The notes below the pieces were generated by a model. That model did not search any database. It worked only from the letters and a program-made list of their open reading frames with translations, and was not told where the DNA came from. The translations under genes and the position numbers were made by a program. From Sphaeroforma sirkka (lineage: Eukaryota > Opisthokonta > Ichthyosporea > Ichthyophonida), in NCBI GenBank assembly GCA_001586965.3, contig LUCW03001550.1, positions 1 to 20,993 on the forward strand: DNA of 20,993 bases, given 5' to 3'. Positions 1 through 8,887 of the stretch are shown one piece after another. Position 1 is the first letter of the stretch, and every line of letters begins with the position of its first letter.

Positions 1-3000
1 CATGCAGTCACATGAGAGACTTTCATGCGGCATCATCTCCTCCACTCCGTTCATAACACATGCAGTCACGTTAGGAGAGTTTTCATGGGCATCATCATCG
101 CTCTCCGCGTTCAAAAAACACATGCTACGGTCACATGGAGACTTTCATAGGCATCATCTTCTCCCTCCGTTCATAAACACATGCAGTCACATGAGAGAGG
201 TTTCATGGGCATCATCTCCCTCCTCGTTCTGTAACACATTGCAGTCACATTAGAGAAGCTGATAGGCATCATCCATTCTCTCCGTTCACTGTGCAGTCAC
301 AGAGTGCAGATTTTTTCATGGGCATCATGTCCCTCTCCGTTTATAACACATGCAGTCACGTTAGAGAGTTTTTCATAGGCATCATCTTCTCCCTCCTGTT
401 CATAACACATGCAGTCACATGAGAGAGCTTTCATGAGCATCATCTTCTCCTCCGTTCATAACACATGCAGTCACGTTAGAGAGTTTTCATCATAGGCATC
501 ATATTCTTTCTCACGTTCGAAACATGTAGTCATCACATGAGAGTTTTTCATGAGTATCTCTTCTCCCTCGTTCATAACACATGCAGTCATGAGAGAGCTT
601 TCATAGGCATCAATATCCCTCCCTCCGTTCAAAACACATGCAGTCACGTTAGAGAGTTTTCATAGGCATCATATTCTCTCTGCAGTCATCAGAAATCTTC
701 TTTCCTCCCTCCTGTTCTATAACATGCAGTCACATGAGAGATTTTTCATAGCATCATCTTCTCTCCCGTTCTATAACACATGCAGTCACGTGTGAGAGTA
801 TTTTCATAGGCATCATCTTCTCCCTCCGTTCATAACACATACAGTCGTTAGAGACTTTTCATAGGCATCATCTTCCTCCCTCCGTTCATAACACATGCAG
901 TCCACACATGAGAGTTTTCATAGGCAGCTCATCATCGCTCCTCTGTTCATAACTTGCATGTAGTCACATGAGAGACTTTTCATAGGCATCCTCTTCTCTC
1001 TCCGTTCATAACACGTGTAGTCCGCATGAGAGGACTTTTTTCATAGGCATCATCATCAGCTCACCCACCGTTCATAATACATGCAGTCACGTGCGAGGGA
1101 GTTTTCATAGGCATCATCTCCTCCCTCAAGTTAATAACACATGCAGTCACATGAGAGACTTTTCATAGGCATCTTCTTCTCCCTCCGTTCATAACAACAC
1201 ATGCAGTCACATGAGAGACTTTCATGAGCACATCATCATCGCCCTCTAAGTTCATCGCAAACATGCAGTCACATGAGAGACTTTTCTTGGGCATCATCTT
1301 CTCCCTCCGTTCATAACACATACAGTCACGTGAGGAAAGTTTTCATAGGCATCATCTTCTCCCTCCGTTTCATAACACATGCAGTCACATAGAGAGAGTT
1401 TCATATGGGCATCCATCTCCTCCCTCTCGTTCCATAACACATGCAGTCAAGTGAGAGAGTGTTCATAGGCATCATGTCTCTCTCCGTTTATAACACAATG
1501 CAGTCACGTTAGAGAGTTTCATAGGCATCATCTTCTCCTCCGTTCATAAACATGCAGTCACATGAGAGAGCTTTCATGGGCATCATCTCCTCCCCTCCGT
1601 TCATAACACATGCAGTCACGTTAGAGAGTTTTCATGGGCATCATATTCTCTCTCCGTTCAAAACACATGCAGTCACATGAGAGTTTTTTTCATAGGCATC
1701 ATCATCGCCCTCCGTTCACCAAACATGTAGTCACATCATAAGGGCAGTTCATAACACATGTGTCACATGAGAGACTTTTCATAGGCATCATTATCTCCCT
1801 CCGTTCATAACACATGCAGTCAAATGAGAGTTTTCATGGGTATCATCATCTCCCTCCGTTCATAACACATGCAGTCACGTGAGTCAGTTTTCATAGGCAT
1901 CATGTCTCTCTCCGTTCATAGCACATGCAGTCACGTGAGAGAGTTTTCATGGGCATCATCTTCTCCTCCGTTCGTAACACATGCAGTCAAATGAGAGAGT
2001 TTTCATGGGTATCATCATCTCCCTCCGTTCATAACACATGCAGTCACTTGAGTCAGTTTTTCATAGGCATCATCCTCTCTCTCCGTTAATAACACATGCA
2101 GTCACGTGAGAGAGTTTTCATAGGAATCATCTTCTCCCTCCGTTCAAAGCACATGCAGTCACGTGAGAGTTTTCATAGGCATCATCTTCTCCCTCCGTTC
2201 GGAACACATGCAGTCACGTGAGAGACTTTTCATAGGCATCATCATCGCCCTCCGTTCATAACACATGCAGTCATGTGCGAGGAGTTTTCATAGGCATCAT
2301 CATCTCCCTCCGTTCATAGCATGCAGTCACGTCAGAGAGTTTTCATAGGCATCATCTTCTCCCTCCGTTCGTAGCACATGCAGTCAAATGAGAGTTTTCA
2401 TGGGTATCATCGTCTCCCTCCGTTCATAACACATGCAGTCACGTGAGTCAGTTTTCATAGGCATCATGTCCTCTCTCCGATAATAGCACATGCAGTCACG
2501 TGAGAGAGTTTTCATAGGCATCCTTCTTCTCCCTCCGTTCATAGCACATGCAGTCACGTGAGAGAGTTTTCATAGGCATCATCTTCTCCCTCCGTTCGTA
2601 ACACATGCAGTCACGTGAGAGACTTTTCATAGGCATCATCATCGCCCTCCGTTCATACCACATGCAGTCACATGAGAGTTTTCATAGGCATCATCTTCTC
2701 CCTCCGTTCATATCACATGCAGTCACATGAGAGAGTTATAATAGGCATCATCATCGCCCTCCGTTCATAACACATGTAGTCACATGAGAGACTTTTCATA
2801 GGCATCTTCTTCTCCCTCCGTTCATAACACACACATGCAGTCACATGAGGAGAGTTTCATAGGCATCATCTTCTCCCTCCGTTCATATCACATGTAGTCA
2901 CGTGAGTCAGTTTTCATAGGCATCATGTCCTCTCTCCGTTAATAACACATGCAGTCAAATGAGAGAGTTTTCATGGGCATCATCATCTCCCTTCGTTTCA

Positions 3001-3469
3001 TAACACATGCAGTCACGTGAGAGAGTTTTCATATACATCATGTTCTCTCTCCGTTTATAACACATGCAGTCAAATGAGAGATTTTCATGGGCATCATCAT
3101 CTCCCTTCGTTCATAATACATGCAGTCACATGAGAGAGTTATAATAGGCATCATCATCGCCCACCGTTCATAACACATGCAGTCACGTGCGAGAGTTTTC
3201 ATAGGCATCATCTCCTCCCTCCGTTAATAACACATGCAGTCACGTGAGAGAGTTTTCATAGGCATCATCTTCTCCCTCCGTTCATATCACATGCAGTCAC
3301 ATGAGAGAGTTATAATAGGCATCATCATCATCGCCTCCGTTCATAACACATGCAGTCACGTGCGAGAGTTTTCATAGGCATCATCATCTCCCTCCGTTCA
3401 TAGCACATGCAGTCACGTTAGAGAGTTTTCATAGGCATCATCTTCTCCATCCGTTCATAACACATGCAG
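1..3469. repeat. 57-bp minisatellite array, about 61 copies, open at the left edge
   Basis: Head-to-tail copies of a 57-bp unit fill this stretch; a clean example is 2540-2596. Each unit has a CATAACACATGCAGTCAC block, then a purine-rich GTGAGAGAG block, TTTTCATAGGCATCATC, and a pyrimidine-rich TTCTCCCTCCGTT block. Units from about 1 to 1750 carry many one- to few-base indels and irregular lengths; units from about 1780 to 3469 are more regular. Common variants are CACATG, CACGTG or CAAATG after GCAGT, and a TGAGTCA form. Frames are broken by stops and indels, so I do not regard it as coding. It most likely lies in an intron of the MPI gene, because the exons to its right are the C-terminal ones. 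The left end is outside the window. Confidence 0.97.
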
Positions 3470-3626
3470 TCACGTGATAGAGTGGAGGACCTCATTCTCA
3501 CGGTCAACCAGGACTTCCCCAATGACATCGGACTGTTCTCGCTGTACTTCCTAAACTATGTCCAACTGGGTCCGGGCGAGTCCATGTTTATGGCTGCGAA
3601 CGAACCACACGCATACCTTATCGGCG
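3470..3626 (+). other. MPI: MPI exon a (first exon in the window)
   Basis: This encodes 52 codons plus one base, ending in the NEPHAYLIG block with the zinc-ligand His. The donor GTAAGT begins at 3627. The acceptor is inferred as the TGCAG ending at 3469, inside the last 57-bp unit. Alternatives are the AGs ending at 3480, 3482 or 3487, which would shorten the exon by 11-18 bases. The frame is closed upstream by TAA at 3458-3460. Confidence 0.85.
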
Positions 3627-5065
3627 GTAAGTAATCACAGACTGTTGATGTTTGTGGATACAAACGAACCACTCTCCACAACTGGCTGACATTAAGTGTC
3701 TATTAATTAGGACATGAAGTACTAGAAATTAGGCTGGTCCCGTTGTATCAGTTAGCGTCTTTTATATCGCACATCCATGCTAGAAGTGTTTCAGTGAAAT
3801 TGACCATCCCTTTCGCATTTGTTCCTGTGTGCTGGTATGCTGTTGAAGTGTGTTCACGAAACTGTGTGGCTGTTATTTGTATGATTGTGCGGTGTGTGCA
3901 ATTTCAAATGAGTTCTGTGGCACCGTGAATGGGCTCAAGAGCCACACTGTGTTGGGCTGATCCATATTCAGCTTCAATGGGACGATTGTAGGTACCACAA
4001 TTCCTGGCCCTTTGGCAAACATATGCTGCAACGACATGCAGCGCCTGGTTGACCTTTATGCTTTAAAATCGATGATATATGATGTTGAACATGTGTGTTT
4101 CTATATATATACTTTTTTTAGAAGTCCGTTTATTTGTGCTCACACTCTTTTGCTTATTCATACCCCTGCATTTTATATAACGTTTTGCCTCCGTCACCAA
4201 CAGACTGCATTGAGTGCATGGCCTGCAGTGACAATGTGGTGCGAGCTGGGCTGACCCCAAAGTTCAAGGACGTCAGTACACTGACGGAAATGTTGACATA
4301 CACCTACGGCCCGGGACAGAGCAAGATCTTGGCTGGCTCCACAGTCAACGATGTATGTTGGTTGATCCTGTTGACTGGTGTGCCAGGCGTGTAATAGAGT
4401 CTTTCGGATTGATACTGCAGTGAGTGTGCCATGGAAGTGTGTCTGTTTATGAATCCTTGTTTTTCACGTGATGTATGGGAAGTATCATTGCCAATCCGCT
4501 TAGTATGGCTACTCGATATTGGCGTAATGTATTGAACTGTTCTGTGCATTGATATTGGCGTAATGTAATGAACAGTTCTGTACATTGTATTTTGTATAGT
4601 ACAATCGAATGGCCTACACTTACCGTACAAAGTACACAGTGACAACTCCCTATGAATTTACACGCACATAAACATGCCCTTGTGAGGCGACTTGGTCATA
4701 TTTCAAACGTAGAACTGATACCTGCCCTGAGCGTGCAGGACCAGGCAGCGTCACTCTCATGCAATTGTGGCTGGTTTCTATGCTGTTGCTATACAATTCT
4801 GCATTGCTACCATGTAATCCTCAGTGTCAAATATAACCGCATGTCGTCACACACACTGTGTCCCCATTGGTTACACAGAACTATCGCATATTCGATCCAC
4901 CAATCGAGGAGTTCACACTGGCCAAAGTGGATGTGAATGCTGGGAGTTCGTATGACCTGCCAGTGGTGGATGGACCAAGTCTAATACTGGTTACCACGGG
5001 GGCAGGCAGTACAGGAGACATCAACATCATACCAGGTAGGTATACGTGTGCCGATATATGTAATG

Positions 5066-5106
<41 letters not shown>

Positions 5107-5656
5107 CTTGTATACATCATTTGTGACTCTCACACAAGCATTGTCGTTCAGATTGCGCACTTCTAGTTTCTTTTTTCTGTGCCTCTTGCGCACTTGTTGA
5201 TTGTTACGCATCTGACTATCGGTATATTCAGTAGTTTTCTGCTATATTGTCTGAACAGGCGACCAACGCCCTTCCGAACACCCCTTTCTCTTCCTGTCAA
5301 TGGGTATTTGAAATAGGATCGATAAGTGCTGCTATCCACAGTAGAAATACTGTCAACAGCAAGCCATTAAACATGTAGCAATCGGTACACATAGTACTGG
5401 CTTTGCATATATGTATTCAATTACGGGGACACATCACTCCGTTCGTGCATTATATTTGTCGAGTTAGTACGTGCTTAACATGCATTCACTATTCTGATAG
5501 CGAATCTTCATGAATGGGAATGTTCTTATGGATCCAACAACCTCTTTTTACCTACATTCATCCGCAGGCACTACACTATTCTTAGCTGCGGGTACGCCAC
5601 TAACACTCTCTGCAACGGAGAAGATGACAGCGTATAGGGCCTTCTGCACGCTTTAA
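3470..5656 (+). CDS. MPI: Mannose-6-phosphate isomerase, C-terminal four exons (partial gene)
   Basis: The enzyme interconverts fructose-6-phosphate and mannose-6-phosphate, feeding GDP-mannose and protein glycosylation; it is a cytosolic zinc-dependent cupin. Joining 3470-3626, 4204-4352, 4879-5035 and 5568-5656 gives 183 residues and a stop, with all phases agreeing. Diagnostic blocks are [11 protein letters not shown] at the first junction, whose His is the family's zinc ligand, then [20 protein letters not shown], whose Arg is the proposed catalytic arginine, then the IFDPP block and a C-terminal TAYRAFCTL comparable to the family's FRACCLL-type ending. Animal MPI is about 420 residues, so this is roughly the last 43 percent. 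The other zinc ligands (Gln, His, Glu) belong to the missing N-terminal part, expected left of the window beyond the repeat array. The first exon start is uncertain: an in-frame TAA at 3458-3460 sets the limit, and 3470 is chosen because TGCAG precedes it. I see no disabling mutation. Family assignment is secure; whether the full gene is intact cannot be seen. Confidence 0.95.
3627..4203 (+). other. MPI intron (577 bp)
   Basis: It begins GTAAGT and ends CAACAG after a pyrimidine-rich stretch around 4180-4195. Removing it restores a Gly-Asp-Cys junction typical of the family, with one base of the Asp codon on the left. Short open frames inside it, for example around 3743-3928, have no recognisable similarity and are not annotated as genes. 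Confidence 0.9.
4204..4352 (+). other. MPI: MPI exon b
   Basis: This 149-base exon encodes the strongly conserved [20 protein letters not shown] segment, including the arginine proposed to act in catalysis, then a more variable loop ending in STVND. The acceptor is CAACAG and the donor is GTATGT at 4353. It ends in phase 0. Confidence 0.95.
4353..4878 (+). other. MPI intron (526 bp)
   Basis: It begins GTATGT and ends TTACACAG. It contains a 36-bp tandem duplication at 4515-4586. Open frames on both strands within it are short, lack recognisable domains and overlap the exon edges, so I treat them as chance. Confidence 0.9.
4515..4586. repeat. 36-bp tandem duplication in MPI intron
   Basis: Two adjacent 36-bp copies, 4515-4550 and 4551-4586, differ at about three positions. 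Both start GATATTGGCGTAATGTA. Each contains a short dyad, GAACTGTTC in the first copy and GAACAGTTC in the second. Confidence 0.93.
4879..5035 (+). other. MPI: MPI exon c
   Basis: This 157-base exon starts in phase 0 with [12 protein letters not shown], matching the family's YDPPVPDF-type block that opens the C-terminal cupin strands. It continues through [19 protein letters not shown]. The donor is GTAGGT at 5036, splitting a Gly codon after its first base. Confidence 0.94.
5036..5567 (+). other. MPI intron (532 bp) with microsatellite
   Basis: It begins GTAGGT and ends TCCGCAG. A TA run at about 5067-5084 passes directly into a GT run at about 5084-5106. The long open frames predicted over the microsatellite on both strands are low-complexity artefacts. 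Nothing else is recognisable in the intron. Confidence 0.9.
5067..5106. repeat. Compound TA/GT microsatellite
   Basis: About nine TA dinucleotides are followed by about eleven GT dinucleotides, inside the last MPI intron and close to its donor site. Confidence 0.95.
5568..5656 (+). other. MPI: MPI terminal coding exon
   Basis: This 89-base segment encodes the last 29 residues: [13 protein letters not shown], then the charged [14 protein letters not shown] ending and TAA at 5654-5656. It corresponds to the family's GGVLFIGANESVSL and FRACCLL region. No further coding exon is needed. Confidence 0.93.
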
Positions 5657-5753
5657 GCAGAAGCAGGAGGTAAACAGCACCGCTACGTCAAATCGCACTA
5701 TCTTACATTGCTTGACCTTAATTTTAGAAGCAACAACACCTTTCCCGCTTTAC

Positions 5754-5759
5754 AATAAA
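5754..5759 (+). promoter_or_regulatory. Polyadenylation signal AATAAA for MPI
   Basis: A canonical AATAAA lies 98 bases after the MPI stop codon, on the same strand and before the AT microsatellite. It is the first such hexamer after the stop. Use is inferred from position. Confidence 0.6.
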
Positions 5760-5860
5760 CGAGGTTACGGTGATCAATCCTCTCTAACGTGCCCGATTGA
5801 TATCCTGGATAATCAGCCGTACCTGTGAGAGTTTCATATTGGAGAAAAGTGTGGTTATAA

Positions 5861-6020
<160 letters not shown>

Positions 6021-6097
6021 TACATGCATACATATAACTTTGTGGGCTATGGAATGTGAGCGGGTGCCCTGTGGCGGAATAGTGTATACGTTCAAAA

Positions 6098-6154
6098 GTA
6101 GAACACTCGTGTTACAGTAGAACACTCGTGTTACAGTATAACACCCGTGTTACA
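6098..6154. repeat. Three tandem copies of a 19-bp palindrome-bearing unit
   Basis: The copies are 6098-6116, 6117-6135 and 6136-6154. The first two are identical (GTAGAACACTCGTGTTACA). The third has two or three changes that lengthen its dyad to TAACAC-CC-GTGTTA. The surrounding 6020-6380 contains no open gene that I can support. Confidence 0.95.
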
Positions 6155-6378
6155 AGCAGAAAGTTTTGAGTTATTTCCACGGCCCTGAGGCCTGAGCCAT
6201 AGCCTTCTTGATAGACCGATAGACGGATAGAGCCTCTGCTAAATTTACGATTCCGCTATGTACGACCTTGTCCTAGATTTCCGCTAGAGTAGTCGAACCC
6301 CTAATCCAGAGGGCCATGTAAATTCATTGGCTATATTTATTATTAAAATATTTTAGTGTAACAAATCTGAAATCTCTG

Positions 6379-6381
<3 letters not shown>

Positions 6382-6421
<40 letters not shown>
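6382..6421. repeat. CT microsatellite
   Basis: About twenty CT dinucleotides, followed by degenerate pyrimidine-rich sequence to about 6450. Confidence 0.97.
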
Positions 6422-6423
<2 letters not shown>

Positions 6424-6554
6424 ACCCTCTCACTCGTTTTACTCTTTCTCTCAAAACTAAAAGTGACACAGCCACAAGAGAGAAGACATTTAAGACAACT
6501 TCAGAAGACTCGCAGAGTCAAGTTTCAACTTTTAACCTCAAGTCTCGTATGTAA

Positions 6555-6575
6555 GTCTCTCTATGTCTCTCTCAG

Positions 6576-6608
<33 letters not shown>
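6555..6608. repeat. Second CT-rich tract
   Basis: This is a pyrimidine-rich stretch with interruptions and a pure CT run at about 6582-6608. A GA-rich tract at 6742-6760 and GA runs near 6630-6643 follow. The Ser-Leu-rich open frames here are repeat artefacts. Confidence 0.92.
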
Positions 6609-7154
6609 GTCTTACTCGTCGCCTCTGCTGGAGAGAGAGAAGGGAACACAGTGAACACACAGTTACACGTTCTCTCGCATACTATTATTTGTACAACAGA
6701 GTGAGTATATATTTAGTTATTAATAGTACAGACCAGAGTTTGAGAGAGAGAGGAGAGAGGGTGTGATTTGTTTTGTACAAGAAAATGGAGAGAAAAAGAA
6801 GACCATCTGTCCCGGTCCGCATCTCGTACTTTTAGTACAAAATTACAATATCATAAATAAATAAATGTAAATCGGTCAAACGAGTGGCTGGGCGGTCTAG
6901 GTGGTATACATCAATGAATTACAAATTACACTGCAACTATATCCAAATATGGCAATAAAAGCAAAGAGTAGCGATAAAATATTTAAAAAAAATTCAGTGT
7001 AATCATTTTCGTTTGGACCTTGGGCTTGTGGGACAGAGAGAGGCACCTATACACCGCCCAAATAAAAAATTGGATTTATAACAATAGGGCTCGGTTCCAG
7101 CATTCGCATATATTCATTATTAGACAAAAGAACATACAATCGAGGAATAATAAT

Positions 7155-7637
7155 ATGGCTGACATCACCGCACTTAAGCCATTTAAGGGACGTCGCTCAT
7201 TAGACAAGTCCACCTGCGATGGTGTGTCTGAGATGTTGGCTCATGGAGGAATCGGCATGATCAAGAGAAAAATGCTTACCTCGCTAGCTGTTGACTTCGA
7301 AGTTGTGCCCCTTGCCGAGGACGGCAAGGTTTTCATCATTGAAAAGCAGTACACAACCTTTGTGAACAAGGATGTCAAGCTTGAGGTCGGTATGGATAAC
7401 CAGTTCAAGAGCTACATGCCATACTACGATGATGCTTTCGGTGTCGACGTCGAGAAGGCTTGTAAGTACGACGACAGCAATGGACACATGTATTCCCATG
7501 CTAAGTCAACTGGTAAGTACCTGGGATACGAATGGGACGAGGATCGTTACATTGAGGGTGGTGATTTCCACTGGATCACCGTTTTGAAGTATAAGGGCAA
7601 AGAGACTACGCATCACCGTATATTCCGCCAGAAGTAA
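7155..7637 (+). CDS. Fatty-acid-binding-protein-like (calycin) protein, 160 residues
   Basis: This is a single uninterrupted frame. The ATG at 7155 has A at -3 and G at +4, a good eukaryotic start context; the frame is open further upstream but without an ATG. There is no signal peptide or membrane segment, so a cytosolic protein is expected. FABP-like marks, in order, are F10-K-G12 where the family has FxGxW (no Trp here), GIGMIKRK at 32-39 like the family's GxGxxxRK, EDGKVFII at 55-62, TTFVNKDVKLEVG at 67-79 like the family's FKNxxxxFxLG, and a C-terminal R155-I-F157, resembling the carboxylate-binding Arg-x-Tyr with Phe for Tyr. Typical FABPs have about 132 residues; the extra 25-30 seem to lie at about 85-130, rich in Tyr, Asp and His. 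The role would be binding a hydrophobic ligand. The assignment rests on motif order by eye and could be wrong in detail; that it is a real gene is much surer. Confidence 0.6.
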   Translation: MADITALKPFKGRRSLDKSTCDGVSEMLAHGGIGMIKRKMLTSLAVDFEVVPLAEDGKVFIIEKQYTTFVNKDVKLEVGMDNQFKSYMPYYDDAFGVDVEKACKYDDSNGHMYSHAKSTGKYLGYEWDEDRYIEGGDFHWITVLKYKGKETTHHRIFRQK

Positions 7638-7642
7638 ATAAA
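7637..7642 (+). promoter_or_regulatory. AATAAA overlapping the stop codon
   Basis: The last A of the TAA stop codon is the first base of an AATAAA. It is too close to the coding end to be the likeliest signal, but could give a very short 3' end. Confidence 0.3.
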
Positions 7643-7675
7643 TTCGCAACCACAACTTGTGGTCAAATATAGCTA

Positions 7676-7681
7676 AATAAA
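7676..7681 (+). promoter_or_regulatory. Polyadenylation signal of the FABP-like gene
   Basis: AATAAA lies 39 bases after the stop codon and is followed at about 7694-7725 by GT-rich sequence (GTTGTTG, GCGTTGTTGTCTTG) of the kind that binds the cleavage-stimulating complex. This pairing makes it the best 3'-end signal in the window. Confidence 0.7.
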
Positions 7682-8627
7682 TATCTCGAACCGTTGTTGA
7701 TATAGTGCGTTGTTGTCTTGTCCCGTTTTATTTCTAGTTGTTTCCACGCTTGATAGTAAACAGAGCGTGACGTCATACCAATATTCGATAACAACTAGCT
7801 ATGCTGTGTGATACCAAGTTATCCCGTGTATTGATGATTTCATCATAGCTGAGTGCACGGGAGTATGTAGCAAACGATGAAAGTGCTTCTATGCGAATAG
7901 TATATATAGCGTGTGTAGGGCCCGTGTATGTCATGTTATTTTGTATAACCGTTACATGCAGCTCGTTCAGAATATATCAATTTTGCCGATAAATTCAACC
8001 GCTTTGAAAACGGTTGTCGAGAAAGTGCATTCAATTATTCACGAGCCATATCGAAACACGTTTTCCAATGTGTGTTAAATTATAATTTCTATACCAGCCC
8101 TTATCGTATTATACCTATACGACTCTTATGTGCCAGCACCATCGCAGTTCTGCTTTCTTCAATCTGGCCATCTATTTGACGACTGAGATATACTGACAAT
8201 ATTTTTGATAAAACCATAAAATATTGAAGAATGGAAGCTTGGCAACTACCCTGTTGTAGAGCGTTCGTTATCGGTATCAACTACACCAAGAAAATCGTGA
8301 TGAAGATCACTAGCAACACTCAACAAGAAATCACATGGCGATCATAATGATGACTGCGAGTCCCTCAAAACAACAGTGGAACTTATAAACGCTTGACTGC
8401 AGTACGATTGTTCATGTATCACGAAAATCAACACGTTTTACCTTCGTCCTATACCACCTCCGAAACTGAAATAATTGATATTTAATGCACTGCATATATT
8501 CGATATACATTACCAGGGGGGGAACTAGGGGATCATTACAAAACAAGCTATTTAATTTGATGGGGATATACCGCCACTCGAGTCGCGCAAATGATATAAT
8601 ACAACTTGACAATAGCGTCGGCGCATA

Positions 8628-8630
<3 letters not shown>
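7682..8630. other. Intergenic stretch without recognisable gene
   Basis: No open frame of useful length, tRNA-like box pair, tandem repeat or family motif was found on either strand. The sequence is moderately AT-rich and unique. Confidence 0.7.
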
Positions 8631-8665
<35 letters not shown>

Positions 8666-8754
8666 ATGATATATGTGTGTGTGTGTGTGTGTGTCTGTGT
8701 GTGTCGTGTGTGTGTGTATGTGTGTAGGTGTGTGTGTGTGTGTGTGTGTAAGTG

Positions 8755-8799
<45 letters not shown>

Positions 8800-8816
8800 A
8801 TGTATGTATGGCAATG

Positions 8817-8855
<39 letters not shown>

Positions 8856-8878
8856 TGTATGCATGTGTATGTGTGTAT
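8631..8878. repeat. Compound AT / GT / TATG microsatellite chain
   Basis: In order: AT run 8631-8658, GT-rich tracts with interruptions to about 8754, TA run about 8755-8781, GT run to 8799, TATG copies at 8800-8810 and again at about 8819-8854, then degenerate GT/TATG to 8878. It sits directly before the 25-bp array. Tyr-Ile, Cys-Val and Thr-His open frames on both strands are artefacts of it. Confidence 0.96.
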
Positions 8879-8887
8879 TATTATTAA

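Larger units (their letters stand above)
6382..7154 (+). promoter_or_regulatory. Putative promoter and 5' leader region of the FABP-like gene
   Basis: The region has two CT tracts, GA tracts and AT-rich DNA immediately upstream of the gene at 7155, with no convincing coding content. GA/CT tracts are common in promoters of many animals, but no initiation site can be pinned. A donor-like GTGAGTAT at 6701 and acceptor-like AGs ending at 7100 and 7123 would allow a 5'-leader intron of about 400 bp. A TTG-initiated upstream extension from about 7020 is open but has no ATG. All of this is inference. Confidence 0.3.

Noticed and set aside
2..253. Open frame of 83 codons in the 57-bp array
   Set aside because: It is a translation of the minisatellite; neighbouring units break the frame with indels and stops, and it has no family resemblance.
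3743..4254. Open frames within the first visible MPI intron on both strands
   Set aside because: They lie between a clear donor and acceptor, are short, and show no domain or composition signal of coding.
4304..4936. Frames of about 90-113 codons on both strands around the second MPI intron
   Set aside because: They overlap the real exons in other frames or strands and have no recognisable motifs.
6889..6910. tRNA A-box-like sequence (GGCGGTCTAGGTGGTATAC)
   Set aside because: No matching B box, anticodon arm or acceptor stem follows; the next bases are AT-rich and unstructured.
7020..7154. N-terminal extension of the FABP-like protein from a TTG near 7020
   Set aside because: There is no ATG in the extension, its sequence is unlike the family, and the ATG at 7155 has good start context and matches the expected N-terminus.
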